Positions 1-9,055 of a DNA stretch of 64,000 nt are shown one piece after another. The number at the start of each line of letters is the position of its first letter. Position 1 is the first letter of the stretch. The DNA comes from Streptomyces sp. NBC_01497. GTDB taxonomy: Bacteria > Actinomycetota > Actinomycetes > Streptomycetales > Streptomycetaceae. Both the position numbers and the translations under genes were made by a program. The notes under the pieces are model-generated. The model did not search any database, was not told the DNA's origin, and saw only the letters and a program-made list of their open reading frames with translations. The DNA lies in contig NZ_CP109428.1 in the NCBI RefSeq assembly GCF_036250695.1, forward strand, positions 248,001 to 312,000, read 5' to 3'.

Positions 1-757
1 GATGGCGAAGCACTCCGGGTTGTCGAAGTCGACCATCAGGCGGACCTGGAAGAAGACTGACCTCAGGCCTCATCTCCAGGACGCGTTCAAGCTCTCCACC
101 GATCCGCAGTTCATCGCGAGGGTCGTCGATGTCGTCGGCCTCTATCACCATCCGCCCGAGAAAGCGGTGGTGCTGTGCGTGGATGAGAAAAGCCAGGTCC
201 AGGCGCTGGACCACTCCCAGCCAGTGCTGCCAATGATGCCCGGCACGCCCGAGCGGCGCATCCACGACCACTACCGGCACGGCATCACGAGTCTGTTCGC
301 CGCCTTCAACACCGCCGACGGCAGCGTCATATCGGAACTGCACCGCCGACACCGCGCCATCGAGTTCAAGAAGTTCCTGGTCACGATCGACAAGGTCGTG
401 CCAGCCGGCCCCGACGTCCGCCTGATCTGTGACAACTACGCCACCCACAACACCGCCGAGATCAAGACGCGGCTCGGAAAACACCCACGCTTCCACGTCC
501 ACTTCACCCCCACCGGCTCACCATGGATGAACCAGGTCGAGCGGTGGTTCAGTCTGCTGACGGACAAACTCATCCGCCGCGGGGTGCACACCTCCACGAA
601 GTCCCCGGAACAGCACATCAGGACCTGGATCGCCGGATGGAACGAAAGCCCCAGGCCCTTCACCTGGACCAAGACCGCCGACGAGATCCTCGACTCCCCC
701 GCCGACTACCTCACCAAAATCGCACCACAGAGCAGCAGCAACCAGCCACAGACCTAA
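1..757 (+). CDS. IS630-family transposase, 5' end outside or lost
   Basis: This is the DDE transposase of an IS630/Tc1-mariner-type element. The visible part begins at the end of the helix-turn-helix region (LSKSTIRRTWKK) and continues through the whole RNase H-like catalytic domain. The first acidic residue lies in VLCVDEKSQ, the second in LICDNYATH, and the third in SPWMNQVERW. Most of the N-terminal helix-turn-helix domain is missing, either off the window edge or lost. The stop codon TAA at 755-757 overlaps the TA target of the MITE that follows, so the natural C-terminus may have been altered by that insertion. A small relic of a related transposase lies near 52.4 kb. Confidence 0.9.
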   Translation, partial: MAKHSGLSKSTIRRTWKKTDLRPHLQDAFKLSTDPQFIARVVDVVGLYHHPPEKAVVLCVDEKSQVQALDHSQPVLPMMPGTPERRIHDHYRHGITSLFAAFNTADGSVISELHRRHRAIEFKKFLVTIDKVVPAGPDVRLICDNYATHNTAEIKTRLGKHPRFHVHFTPTGSPWMNQVERWFSLLTDKLIRRGVHTSTKSPEQHIRTWIAGWNESPRPFTWTKTADEILDSPADYLTKIAPQSSSNQPQT

Positions 758-910
758 GGGCTGTCCCGTAGCTCTGGGCGCCGCTTGCCGATGTCCGGTT
801 CGAATTACTTGGTTAGGATCCGGTTTAGGCCGCGATTCGGGGCGCAACCGGGCAATCAGATCTGCTTGTGGTGACCTACCGACCTCTGCCCTGAGTTACG
901 GGACAACGCT
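757..910. mobile_element. 154 bp MITE, copy 1
   Basis: Non-coding element with terminal inverted repeats AGGGCTGTCCCGTA (left) and AGCGTTGTCCCGTA (right, reverse complement), flanked by TA on both sides (755-756 and 911-912). It is the reverse complement of the copies at 39961 and 57740 and has exactly the same length. It encodes no transposase and so needs one in trans. The TA duplication suggests an IS630- or IS5-type enzyme. Confidence 0.85.
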
Positions 911-1240
911 TAGCCTCGCCATTTCTGGCGCAGAACACTAGCACCGTCTGCAGGACCGGACCGAGGCGGGATCAGCCCGCCCGAAGTCTTGCGGGCAGAA
1001 CCCCGCAAGTCACGGTCTACTGGACACGGAGGACTCCGCGATCGATGCCTCGCACGTCCGGTCCTCCGAGACGGCGTGCCTTCCATCAGCCATCGAACCC
1101 CCCGCCTCGCTTGACGAGAAGCCAGGGGCACTGCCATGCCAACGGAAAGCAAGCCGCTACGCCTCGGAAGGGGCGTGAAGTAGGACTTTAGGCGATCGTC
1201 CCCTTGACTCCAGTTCTCAAGGATGCACAGTTCCGAGATC
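911..1240. other. intergenic, nothing recognised
   Basis: Between the MITE and the DUF4913 gene I see no reading frame with recognisable protein character. The frames that are open on the minus strand have no family resemblance and look incidental. Confidence 0.4.
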
Positions 1241-1657
1241 TCAGGAAGCGATAGCGTCAACCATTGGACGCTTATCCCGGTGAGACCCTGGCTTGCATCC
1301 GGCAAACGGACCTGAGGAATCCCGTAGGGTCGTCATCGCGGTTTGGAGATAATCACGATGCCAGTTCGCCGGGGCGCACATGCCCTCAGTCGGCGATGTC
1401 ATCTCTTGCCAAGCCATCCAGAGACTGTAGAGGTAGGCGATAGCATCGACGTGTAGCCACCATCGCGTGCACCAGGGCGACGATGAGGTGTGCTCGCCCA
1501 CGTAGACCGGTACCAGGAGGTCCTCCACCCACGTAACCAAGTTACCTAGCGCCGCGTCGAACTCTTCACCCTCTAGGAAAAGAATGAAAGCGGGACGCAC
1601 AGTGAGGCTCGATGCGAGCTCCGATCCGACCGGTGTGTCTGAGCTTACTTCTGTCAC
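1241..1657 (-). CDS. DUF4913 family protein
   Basis: A 138-residue protein matching the DUF4913 pattern. It has an acidic N-terminus, then a helix with WVEDLLVPVY, a Trp-rich core (WCTRWWLHVDAIAYL), a LWMAWQEM helix, and the C-terminal NWHRDYLQ...GPFAGCKPGSH signature. The start is GTG at 1657 with GGGAG seven bases upstream. DUF4913 proteins recur beside actinobacterial conjugation genes, and here the gene sits about 100 bp downstream of the transfer operon on the same strand. Its molecular function is unknown. I infer an accessory role in transfer or entry control from location only. Confidence 0.8.
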   Translation of the reverse strand: MTEVSSDTPVGSELASSLTVRPAFILFLEGEEFDAALGNLVTWVEDLLVPVYVGEHTSSSPWCTRWWLHVDAIAYLYSLWMAWQEMTSPTEGMCAPANWHRDYLQTAMTTLRDSSGPFAGCKPGSHRDKRPMVDAIAS

Positions 1658-1759
1658 AGCACGCTCCCATCTCTACGCCATCTGCATTGTTTGTCTAGTA
1701 TGGGCTGCGTCTCGTCAACGCCCCCTACAGTAGGACAACGCGTGACTTGCGAAGTCAGT

Positions 1760-3006
1760 TCAATCTCTCCCCTGCCGTAATGCGATGCCACGCTCTGGCA
1801 TGAACGTGACGAACCGCACGAGCCACTCAATCGGGCCGTGCTGGAACCGCCGCAACAGTAGTTGACTGAGGTAGAGGCCACTGATGTATATCAGTACGGC
1901 TGCGACGAACGTTCCGAAGGGGCCGACACGCCCATACAACCCCGCCCCATACCCCGTGAACATGAGACAGAAAAAGAGTGACTGCCCTAGGTAGTTCGTC
2001 AGAGACATGCGGCCTCCGGCCGACAGGAGCTGCATCACCCATTCGAGCTTCCGGAATCGGAGCAATGACAAAACCCCCAGGGTGTAGGCCGCCGTGAGTG
2101 CCGGTGCGGTCAGTACCTCGATAGCCAAGTGAACGAGGTACTCCTTTCCAGGAGTACGGCGTGCCTGATCTGCAGCCAAGCTGTAACTTCCTGCCAGGCC
2201 AACAAACAAGCACGCCCACATCGTTTTCGATGTAAATCGACGGCACGTGCCTCCCGATTCTAGGACGTGCCCTCTACCAGCTACAAGCCCTGCAATTAGT
2301 GCTGCCAGGACGTCGGGAGCCATGACGATGTCCCCAGTTATGCGCCCCGGAATCTCACGGACCCGCGCTGCGAGCGTACTGACAGCGTTCTCCCTGTACA
2401 GGGCTACTGCCGCGTGAAAATCACTGGCAATTGGCGCCGCACCCCCGCCCTTTGACAATAGCGCTGAGGATAGGATCAGTGCTGTCGTGAACATTAGGCA
2501 GGCTGCGGCGATTCCTATCGATGTGCGCGTGGTGGCTCGGTGCAGGGACGCCAGAGTGATCGCCCCGAGTACCGCGTAGGTCGTAAGGATGTCCCCAGAA
2601 AAAAGGAAGAACATGTCTGCGACGCCCAGTATGAGGAGGGTCGCTAGTCTCCGCGCCTCACGGGCTGGGAACCCCGCTCCCCCGTACGAGGGGGACTCGG
2701 TTTGAAGGATGTAGCTGTACCCGAAGATGAACGCCATCAGGGGATAGAACTTGGCGTCAAAAAAAAAGTTACTACCCACGCTGCAGCTTTCGTGGCAGTA
2801 CTAGCGCCAGCGGAGGCGCCCACTGCCGTGACCGGGATCCCAGCGATCGCCTGAGCGTTACAAATTGCTACTCCGAGCAGCCCGAAGCCTCGGAGGGTGT
2901 CCACGGTTGTCAGTCGAGCATTGGTGACCTTGCGAAACTTTGCCGGCTCCTGCCCGCGCGTACAGCGGATGTCACGTGATTCAGCTAGAGCCGGGCTTTC
3001 TGTCAT
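1760..3006 (-). pseudogene. DUF418 membrane protein, split by a frameshift at a 9-bp T run
   Basis: Two adjacent frames together encode one DUF418 (YeiB-like) multi-span membrane protein. The first part starts at ATG 3006 and holds the family opening RLTTVDTLRGFGLLGVAICN. The second frame continues with FFDAKFYPLMAFIFGYSY and ends in the C-terminal signature RMSLTNYLGQSL...GLYGRVGPFG and FQHGPIEWLVR. The break lies in nine consecutive T (A at 2759-2767 on the plus strand). One extra T would restore a single continuous frame. The start overlaps the stop of the coupling-protein gene as ATGA, so it is translationally coupled to the transfer operon. It could be a true pseudogene, a sequencing error in a homopolymer, or a gene expressed through slippage. 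DUF418 function is not established. Confidence 0.8.
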
Positions 3007-4796
3007 GAGTGCTGCTCCACGGGAACCCCGGTCAATGTCGCGTCGATGTGCGTGTCCTTTGCGATAGCACGCTGCGTGATAGCTGCTGCCTCGGCCTTGG
3101 CGGCGCGTGAGATCTCGCCCGCGTTCGGCTCCTTGTACCACGGTCGGAGCTTTATAAGAGCTGGCCTTATCCCGGTGGCGAACAACAGAGCTGTCCCCTT
3201 GGGCAAGGCACGGATGGCATCTGGAGCGAGTATGGGATCCAAGCGATAGGAGACGGAGGTAGATGTCCCGTCGCGGCTTCTTGAGATGCTCTTTGTAGCA
3301 ACGTCATTCTGTCCGACCAGTTTTGATATCTTGTCGACGAAGTCAGCGTCATCGAGTCCCGCCCCGAGCAGCTTGATGGTCGCAGCGCCCCACATGGCGT
3401 CCATGCCGGCTTCTCCCCACACCCTGCTCCCCTGCCGGTAGCTCTGAAGAAGGGTGACCACGTTGATGCCTCTGGACCCTAGGTGGCTGTAGAGGTCCGG
3501 TAGGTCTGAGATCCGGCATACGTTCGCTGCCTCGTCGAGTACGGCCGTCATAGGGGGGTCGAGCCTTCCGCCCATTTTTTCACCAGCGATCACGCCCGCG
3601 CGCATCGTCACATCCGCGAGGCCGGCGATGACACCTGCGGCTGATCCGCCACCGTCTTTGGACAAGAGGAAGAGGGTGTCCCTCCCCAGTACATGCCTCT
3701 CCGGTCGAAACTGGGGGCGGTCGGGGTCGGGCGTGACCCAGGCCAGGATCTCAGGATCCAGCAAGCACGCGACACACTGGCGGGCGGTTTCGTAGATTCC
3801 GTCCCTGGTTTCGACAGCACCGAGGGTGGTGCCACGCAGCTGCTCGCTCATCGCCATGAGTCCAGCGTCCTTGAGCAGGTCGATGGGCGTGCGGTCCGCT
3901 GGGTCGGCAAGCCAGGCGAGGAGTTCTTGCAGGGGTGCTTTGCCGCGCGACGCCGCGAGAAGCATCGCTGTCAGTGTGTTTTGTGCGGCTGAGATCCAGA
4001 AATCCTTCTTCGAGGCATCGTCGTTGACCGAAGCAACGAAGTGTCCAGCCAGGCGTCGTGCCCCCTCGATGGTCGAACACTCGGCAAGAATGTCCCACCA
4101 CATTGCTCGCTCCGTGTGGGCAATTCCTTGTGGATCAAACGTCCACACGGTACCAACCTTTGCTCGCTCGGCTGTTGTTGCCGCGTAGACGTCGGATTTG
4201 TTGGACGTAAGGAGGACTGCTCCACGTGCGCGAAGTACGCGCGGGATGGCGATTCCGGTGGATTTTCCAGCTCGTGGTGCCATCAGGTCGAGTTCTACGT
4301 CCTCGAAAGAGGATCGGAGCTCCGGTCCGTGCGGTGCCAGGTCACCAAGCAAGTTGCCGGTTTCATCGGGTGGGAGGTCCACCATGCCGTTCAGTGACGG
4401 GCGAAGGTCACGGGCTCTTTCAGCGATTCCCTTGGGCGCTAGGGATGCCAGTTCCGTAGGTCCTGCCAAGCCTTTGGAGGCTGGGGTTCGGTTAAGTACG
4501 GCCCGGACCACGCGGAAGACGATGTATGCGAAGAGGGATGTGACTGAGATAATTCCGATTACAAGCACTGCAGTTGGCACGCCCGCCCATAGGGTGGAAG
4601 GACCTGCGGTAACCAGTGAGAATGCGGTCGTCGGCGTGAATCGTGGAGGGTGCCAGCCCGCACCCCAAGCTAGTGCGGCCAGTGTGCCCCCGACCCACAC
4701 CAGGGCGGTGGCGAACCAGACAACCCCCGCTATTGCCACAACAATCCAGGCCATGACTCCAGCTGAGTCGAGGCCACCGGGATTTCGTCCGCTCAT
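3003..4796 (-). CDS. type IV coupling protein (VirD4/TraD/TraG-like ATPase)
   Basis: This 597-residue inner-membrane ATPase would link the DNA substrate to the secretion channel. Two hydrophobic segments lie in the first 100 residues. A Walker A motif reads APRAGKSTG, and a Walker B motif with adjacent acidic residues reads TAVLDEAANV. The TraG-D C-terminal domain follows (SHLGSRGINVVTLLQSYRQ). The ATG at 4796 is chosen because it overlaps the stop of the VirB4-like gene as ATGA. A longer open frame upstream lies in shadow of that gene. The downstream DUF418 start overlaps its own stop in the same way. No relaxase accompanies it in this window, so the DNA-processing partner must lie elsewhere. 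Confidence 0.9.
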   Translation of the reverse strand: MSGRNPGGLDSAGVMAWIVVAIAGVVWFATALVWVGGTLAALAWGAGWHPPRFTPTTAFSLVTAGPSTLWAGVPTAVLVIGIISVTSLFAYIVFRVVRAVLNRTPASKGLAGPTELASLAPKGIAERARDLRPSLNGMVDLPPDETGNLLGDLAPHGPELRSSFEDVELDLMAPRAGKSTGIAIPRVLRARGAVLLTSNKSDVYAATTAERAKVGTVWTFDPQGIAHTERAMWWDILAECSTIEGARRLAGHFVASVNDDASKKDFWISAAQNTLTAMLLAASRGKAPLQELLAWLADPADRTPIDLLKDAGLMAMSEQLRGTTLGAVETRDGIYETARQCVACLLDPEILAWVTPDPDRPQFRPERHVLGRDTLFLLSKDGGGSAAGVIAGLADVTMRAGVIAGEKMGGRLDPPMTAVLDEAANVCRISDLPDLYSHLGSRGINVVTLLQSYRQGSRVWGEAGMDAMWGAATIKLLGAGLDDADFVDKISKLVGQNDVATKSISRSRDGTSTSVSYRLDPILAPDAIRALPKGTALLFATGIRPALIKLRPWYKEPNAGEISRAAKAEAAAITQRAIAKDTHIDATLTGVPVEQHS

Positions 4797-6283
4797 CGCA
4801 CGCCCCCCCTTCCTTCGGGCTTTACAAGATCTGCTCCGGTCCAGCGGGTGTTCGTGTTGTGGAGCTTCTTCTCCACATCGGTGATGGTGGCGCGGATCGG
4901 GATGCCCGGGCGACCGCCGACCTTGATGAGGAAGCGTCCCCGTCCAGGCGGCTCCTCCGTACCTTCGGTCGCGGCCCAACCAGGTGGGGAAGACCACGAC
5001 GAAACGAGGTCGATCTCGCGTTCCGACAGCCCGACGATCTTGGCCAGGTCAAGCATCTCGCTACGCGGCAGCCCCGCGCAGACAACCATGCCGGCGCGCT
5101 CGACGAAGCCTCGGGCCTTGGCTCGATCGGCATCTGTACCGAGCGCCTCTGCGTCTTTCAGTGTGTGAGTGATTTTGGCATCCCCCAGCCCGAGTGACCG
5201 GTTCAGACGGGTCAGTGCGTCGATGCGGTCGACGATTCCAGTAGCCGCTCGCAGCGGCCTCCACAGCTCGTCGAGGACTGTGAAGAACCATCGCCTGGGG
5301 GTAAGCCCCGCATCGGCGAGGGCGTGCGAGGCTGCCACGCTGCCCAAACCATCCGACCAAGCGGCCAGCATGGCGGCGGCTGTGAGTTGTGTGTCTGCCT
5401 CGCCGATCCGGGAGATGTCAATGCATACGGCAGGAGCCGCCGGGTTGATCCTCGTCGAGGTCTCCGACGCGAAGGTGCCCCCCAGAGGACCGTCGAGAAT
5501 ACCCAGGAGCGACCGGTGTAGCGGATCAACGGCGTCGCGGTAGCGGTCCTCGTTACCGCGGTCGAGTGTCACTGCTCGGATCCGTTCGGGGCCCTCGTTC
5601 AAGAGCGCCAGCAGATGCGGCAGCAGTGGACTCTGGCCTGGTGGCGTACGTTCTCGTAGCAAGTGAAGAGCGGCTGACAATACGGACTGCTCGTGATCAG
5701 TCATCGGCTGCCCGCGCACGATCGCCACAAGAGCGGCCACCATATTAAGAACACGACCGTGCGCCTCCGCGAGTAGCTCCGCGCCGGCGGTTCCCCCGAT
5801 CCTGCGGGCTGCGGAACCTACGGCACCGGGGTCAAGGATGTTGATTCCCCCGACGCCACGACCGATGGAGATCACCTGCCCTCCGAGGGCCCGGACGGTA
5901 TCGGCGTAGTCGGGCTTGAGGTCCCCCAGAACCAAGGGCACCACGCCCATCGCAGAAAGGCCTATGAGCATCCTGTTGATGAGTGTCGACTTGCCGAGCC
6001 CTGGCATCCCGAGCATGAACAGTGATGGGTTGGATATGTAGCGCGCCCGACTGAACCAGGACAGCGGGTCGCCGCAGACTGTCGCGCCGGTGTAGAGGTG
6101 CTGCCCGAGCGGGACCCCGGTCATGGGGGCACCCGAGCCGGCGCTGAAGGGCCAGAGGCCGCAGGCCTGGACAGTCGTTGCCCGCCACAGAGACGGGGGC
6201 GTGAAGTTCCCGATGTAGCCGCCCCCGGGGCCGCGCCATCCGCGCGTGGTCTCAGCGCTACCGCTCTTACCAGTACGCTTCAC
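4793..6283 (-). CDS. VirB4/TraE-like conjugation ATPase
   Basis: A 496-residue ATPase of the VirB4/HerA type that would energise assembly of the transfer channel on the cytoplasmic face. Walker A is MLGMPGLGKSTLINRM in the first third, and Walker B is FFTVLDELWRPL. The region between carries the PLVLGDLKPDYADTVRALGG segment common to these ATPases. The GTG start at 6283 overlaps the stop of the upstream SCO6880-family gene (GTGA) and gives VKRTGKSG as the N-terminus. The 3' end overlaps the coupling-protein start. It is shorter than proteobacterial VirB4 because the N-terminal membrane-interaction part appears to be carried by the separate SCO6880-family protein. Confidence 0.85.
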   Translation of the reverse strand: MKRTGKSGSAETTRGWRGPGGGYIGNFTPPSLWRATTVQACGLWPFSAGSGAPMTGVPLGQHLYTGATVCGDPLSWFSRARYISNPSLFMLGMPGLGKSTLINRMLIGLSAMGVVPLVLGDLKPDYADTVRALGGQVISIGRGVGGINILDPGAVGSAARRIGGTAGAELLAEAHGRVLNMVAALVAIVRGQPMTDHEQSVLSAALHLLRERTPPGQSPLLPHLLALLNEGPERIRAVTLDRGNEDRYRDAVDPLHRSLLGILDGPLGGTFASETSTRINPAAPAVCIDISRIGEADTQLTAAAMLAAWSDGLGSVAASHALADAGLTPRRWFFTVLDELWRPLRAATGIVDRIDALTRLNRSLGLGDAKITHTLKDAEALGTDADRAKARGFVERAGMVVCAGLPRSEMLDLAKIVGLSEREIDLVSSWSSPPGWAATEGTEEPPGRGRFLIKVGGRPGIPIRATITDVEKKLHNTNTRWTGADLVKPEGRGGVR

Positions 6284-7776
6284 AGCGCCTCCCTGAGTGC
6301 GCCCGGCACCAGCACGTATTCCCAGGGAAGAATGCCCACGGGAAGTGTGCAGCAAAATGCCGCCGCCTGCATGCGATCTGCTGGCCGGAGTGAGAGCCTT
6401 GCGTTGGCCTGGAGGTTGCGAACCAGTACGTTGGCGTCGGGGAGCTGTTCCTCCGAGTCCATGGTGACGGTGACCATCAGCGAGAATTCGACGAGGCCCG
6501 CTCCTGCTGCCTCCTCTGTTGCTGTCTGCTCGGCCGCAGCGACGGCCGAAGCGGCGCGGGCGCGGACGAGCCCCTTGCCGGAGCTCGCCATGAACTGGGC
6601 TGTGCGCCGGTCTGCCTCGACGATGCGTGCCGAGGTGGCCGGGTCGATCGGTCGATATAGGAGCGTGACACGCTTACGGCACGTTCCTGCCGCGGGGTCC
6701 AGAAGACCATGCAGAACGTTCGAACGTACGGTGCCTCTGGGTGCCAGTGAAAGCATCCAGGTTCGGGATACGGCGGAATCATGGTGATAGGCGCCGACGG
6801 TCTCAACGGCGGCCGTAGGCCCGGCGTCGTCCCATTCCAGCCCCGTGCGGCCGTGCTCGGCTCGCGCGTTGAGTATCGCCGAACTCGACGCAGGGTCATA
6901 GGCGACCCTGACTGCTTCTGCCACGCGTTCAGCGGACAGGGCCATCGCGGAGCCTCCCCCCGCCTCAACCAGCCCGGCCAGGAGCCCTGGGATGCGGACG
7001 GCGAGGTCGGTGATGACCTCTTCACTGCTGCGCTTCTGCCCGGCCTGAGCGCCGTATGTGAGGCTGACGTAGGTGTACATCTCCGAGGATGCCGACGGAT
7101 AGGTCTCGACGACCTCTTGCAGGACTGCCCGTGCCGTGGCCGGTGCGTCCGGGACGATCCGGGGCAGCGTCTCGAGTGCGAGCCTCATACCCGGGTCGGG
7201 TGCCGTCTCGACGGTTACGGACGCACCGCGAAGGTCAGGCTCATGGGAGAGGCGAGAAAGCCACTGCCCCCAAGCAGCCACCCACTGGTCGTTCTGCTCC
7301 GGGTCGACGAGGGACCCGCCGTCCGGCTCGCATCCGAGCACAACGGTGTAGGTGTTATTGACTCGGTGGTGGACCACTCCGAAAGGGCGATCGTAGGCGT
7401 CGCGCCCTTCGACCAGAGTGACTCGGGTCAAGAGGCCCGGTGGTCTAAACTTTCCGCCCGGGCGAGGCGAGAGCGGCCCGGAGACATAGAGCGTCGCCTT
7501 TTTCCGCTTGCGACGCAGCCAGGCGACCCTCAGAGCGACAATCTGATACACATTTCGGCCGTCTTGTGTGCGGATCATCAAGGGAAGAAGCGAGACGGCG
7601 ACAGGCACCAGGATTGATAGGGCAGCTACGAGCGAGATGAGCGAGGCGATCAGGGTGGCGACGATGCCGCCAAAGGCTACGAAAGTGCCGAGGAGCCCCA
7701 GTGAGCCGAGCCCAGGGCGTCGGGGCTGCCTCCAGTTTCCATATGTGGGTTGCACTGTTGCGGCCGAAGCTGTCAT
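6280..7776 (-). CDS. SCO6880-family conjugation membrane protein
   Basis: A 498-residue protein with the hallmark opening QPTYGNWRQPRRPGLGSLGLLG followed by two hydrophobic segments (residues about 25-75). A long soluble region follows, with YVSGPLSPRPGGKFRPPGLL and the late RTWMLSLAPRGTVRSNVLHGLL motif. The family is found with VirB4-like ATPases in actinobacterial conjugative elements and probably serves as the membrane platform of that ATPase. The start is ATG 7776, with AGGAGGG nine bases upstream. An upstream open extension of 30 codons has no ribosome site. It is the first gene after a 55 bp gap behind the TrbL-like gene and may have its own translation signal for higher output. Confidence 0.85.
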   Translation of the reverse strand: MTASAATVQPTYGNWRQPRRPGLGSLGLLGTFVAFGGIVATLIASLISLVAALSILVPVAVSLLPLMIRTQDGRNVYQIVALRVAWLRRKRKKATLYVSGPLSPRPGGKFRPPGLLTRVTLVEGRDAYDRPFGVVHHRVNNTYTVVLGCEPDGGSLVDPEQNDQWVAAWGQWLSRLSHEPDLRGASVTVETAPDPGMRLALETLPRIVPDAPATARAVLQEVVETYPSASSEMYTYVSLTYGAQAGQKRSSEEVITDLAVRIPGLLAGLVEAGGGSAMALSAERVAEAVRVAYDPASSSAILNARAEHGRTGLEWDDAGPTAAVETVGAYHHDSAVSRTWMLSLAPRGTVRSNVLHGLLDPAAGTCRKRVTLLYRPIDPATSARIVEADRRTAQFMASSGKGLVRARAASAVAAAEQTATEEAAGAGLVEFSLMVTVTMDSEEQLPDANVLVRNLQANARLSLRPADRMQAAAFCCTLPVGILPWEYVLVPGALREAL

Positions 7777-7831
7777 AACCCTGGCCCTCCTGTAATCAGT
7801 CGTGATGTTCCACTGCGGGGTACTGTTTCCG

Positions 7832-9055
7832 TTAGTTGTGGCCGAGTTCGCCGTCAGCTCCCTCAACTGACGACTCGATGAGTCTGGACGCGTGCATGAG
7901 CGCCGAAGTGGCTACGTTGGCGGACGCCATGCCAGAGCCTGACCCGCCAGGGTTGAGTTGGGGTGAGGTTCCCCCACCCCCGTCTCCTCCGGATTCCGCA
8001 CCGCGTCTGCTCAACTGGGAGTCCCCGCCCGCTCCGCCAGTCCCGGTGACCCTGCCCCCGCCAGAGCTTCCGCTTCCCCCGGCGCCACCGCCGGCAGATC
8101 CGCCCCCACCAGCAGCCCCCGTGGGCGCACCGCCGCCACCGGCGACCAGCCCGCCTGCCTTGGCGGCACCGACCGCACCAACTGCTCCGGTAGCCAGACC
8201 GCCCGCTGCGGCGAGGACTTGCCCGGCCCCCATTCCGCCACCGAGTGCGGCGGTAGCAGGGGCAACAAGCTTCAATAGGGCGGGCAGTGCAAGTGCGGAC
8301 AGCAACAGCACACCAATGCCGGCTATTTTTTCCTGCTCTGCTCCATTTTGGCTCTGCCCGTCACTGATCATGGCTGCGCCGGCGTAAATCACGAGGGCAG
8401 CTGCGGGTTTGTACAGCAGCCACGCTGTCATCCAACCGATGTGCTTGCGCCACCAGGAGCCGCCCCACCCTGTCATCGAAGCTGCTGCGGCCACAGGCAG
8501 AGTCCCCAGAAGCAGGATCATGATTCCGAGACGCACGTACATGAGGATCGTTTGCACGATTGCCGCAATAAGGAGGAGGAAGGCCAGGATGAGGAGGAGG
8601 AAAGCCTGCAGGCTGCCACCGCCGCTACATCCCACGTGTTGCAGTGTCTTGTCCGCACCCGTCTTGAACAGGAAGTCGGAGTACTTGTCGGAGAGGCTTG
8701 CCAGTCCGCCCACCACTGTGGTGGCTCCGCCGGCTACCAACACCACCCTGAGGAGGCCCTTGAGCGCGGTGGTTCCTGCCTCACCCCGACGCTCGATTGC
8801 CATGCGGATCGCGGCGAAGAGCATTGAGGCTATAGCGGTATACACCACGATCCACTGTGTCTGACCGCTGATGTCCTCGTAGGCGCTTGGGTCGGGGCTC
8901 AGGGTTGGAACGCTGAGAACGAGGTCGCCGAAGATGTCAATGGCAGCTGACATGACGGCTTCCGCGATCGCCTTGAGAATCGTCCCGATGGGGTCGCCAA
9001 GGAATTGAAAGAAACCCTTGACGACGTTGGCCGGATTCCCCGCATCACACGCCAC
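7832..9055 (-). CDS. TrbL/VirB6-like polytopic channel protein
   Basis: About 407 residues with several long hydrophobic helices (for example IVVYTAIASMLFAAIRMAI, LLLILAFLLLIAAIVQTILM and LGIMILLLGTLPVAAAAS). A conserved WWRKHIGWMTAWLLYKPAAALVIYAG region follows, then a long Gly/Ser/Ala-rich tail that is probably disordered. This plan is that of TrbL/VirB6 inner-membrane channel subunits. The GTG at 9055 is chosen because it follows GGGGGGGTAAGG and overlaps the upstream gene by only 11 bases. The exact start is uncertain. The glycine-rich tail makes a proline-rich open frame on the opposite strand, which I do not regard as a gene. Confidence 0.8.
   Translation of the reverse strand: MACDAGNPANVVKGFFQFLGDPIGTILKAIAEAVMSAAIDIFGDLVLSVPTLSPDPSAYEDISGQTQWIVVYTAIASMLFAAIRMAIERRGEAGTTALKGLLRVVLVAGGATTVVGGLASLSDKYSDFLFKTGADKTLQHVGCSGGGSLQAFLLLILAFLLLIAAIVQTILMYVRLGIMILLLGTLPVAAAASMTGWGGSWWRKHIGWMTAWLLYKPAAALVIYAGAAMISDGQSQNGAEQEKIAGIGVLLLSALALPALLKLVAPATAALGGGMGAGQVLAAAGGLATGAVGAVGAAKAGGLVAGGGGAPTGAAGGGGSAGGGAGGSGSSGGGRVTGTGGAGGDSQLSRRGAESGGDGGGGTSPQLNPGGSGSGMASANVATSALMHASRLIESSVEGADGELGHN

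Noticed and set aside
7836..8387. Long proline-rich plus-strand reading frame
   Set aside because: It is the antisense image of the glycine-rich tail of the TrbL-like protein and has no ribosome site or family features.
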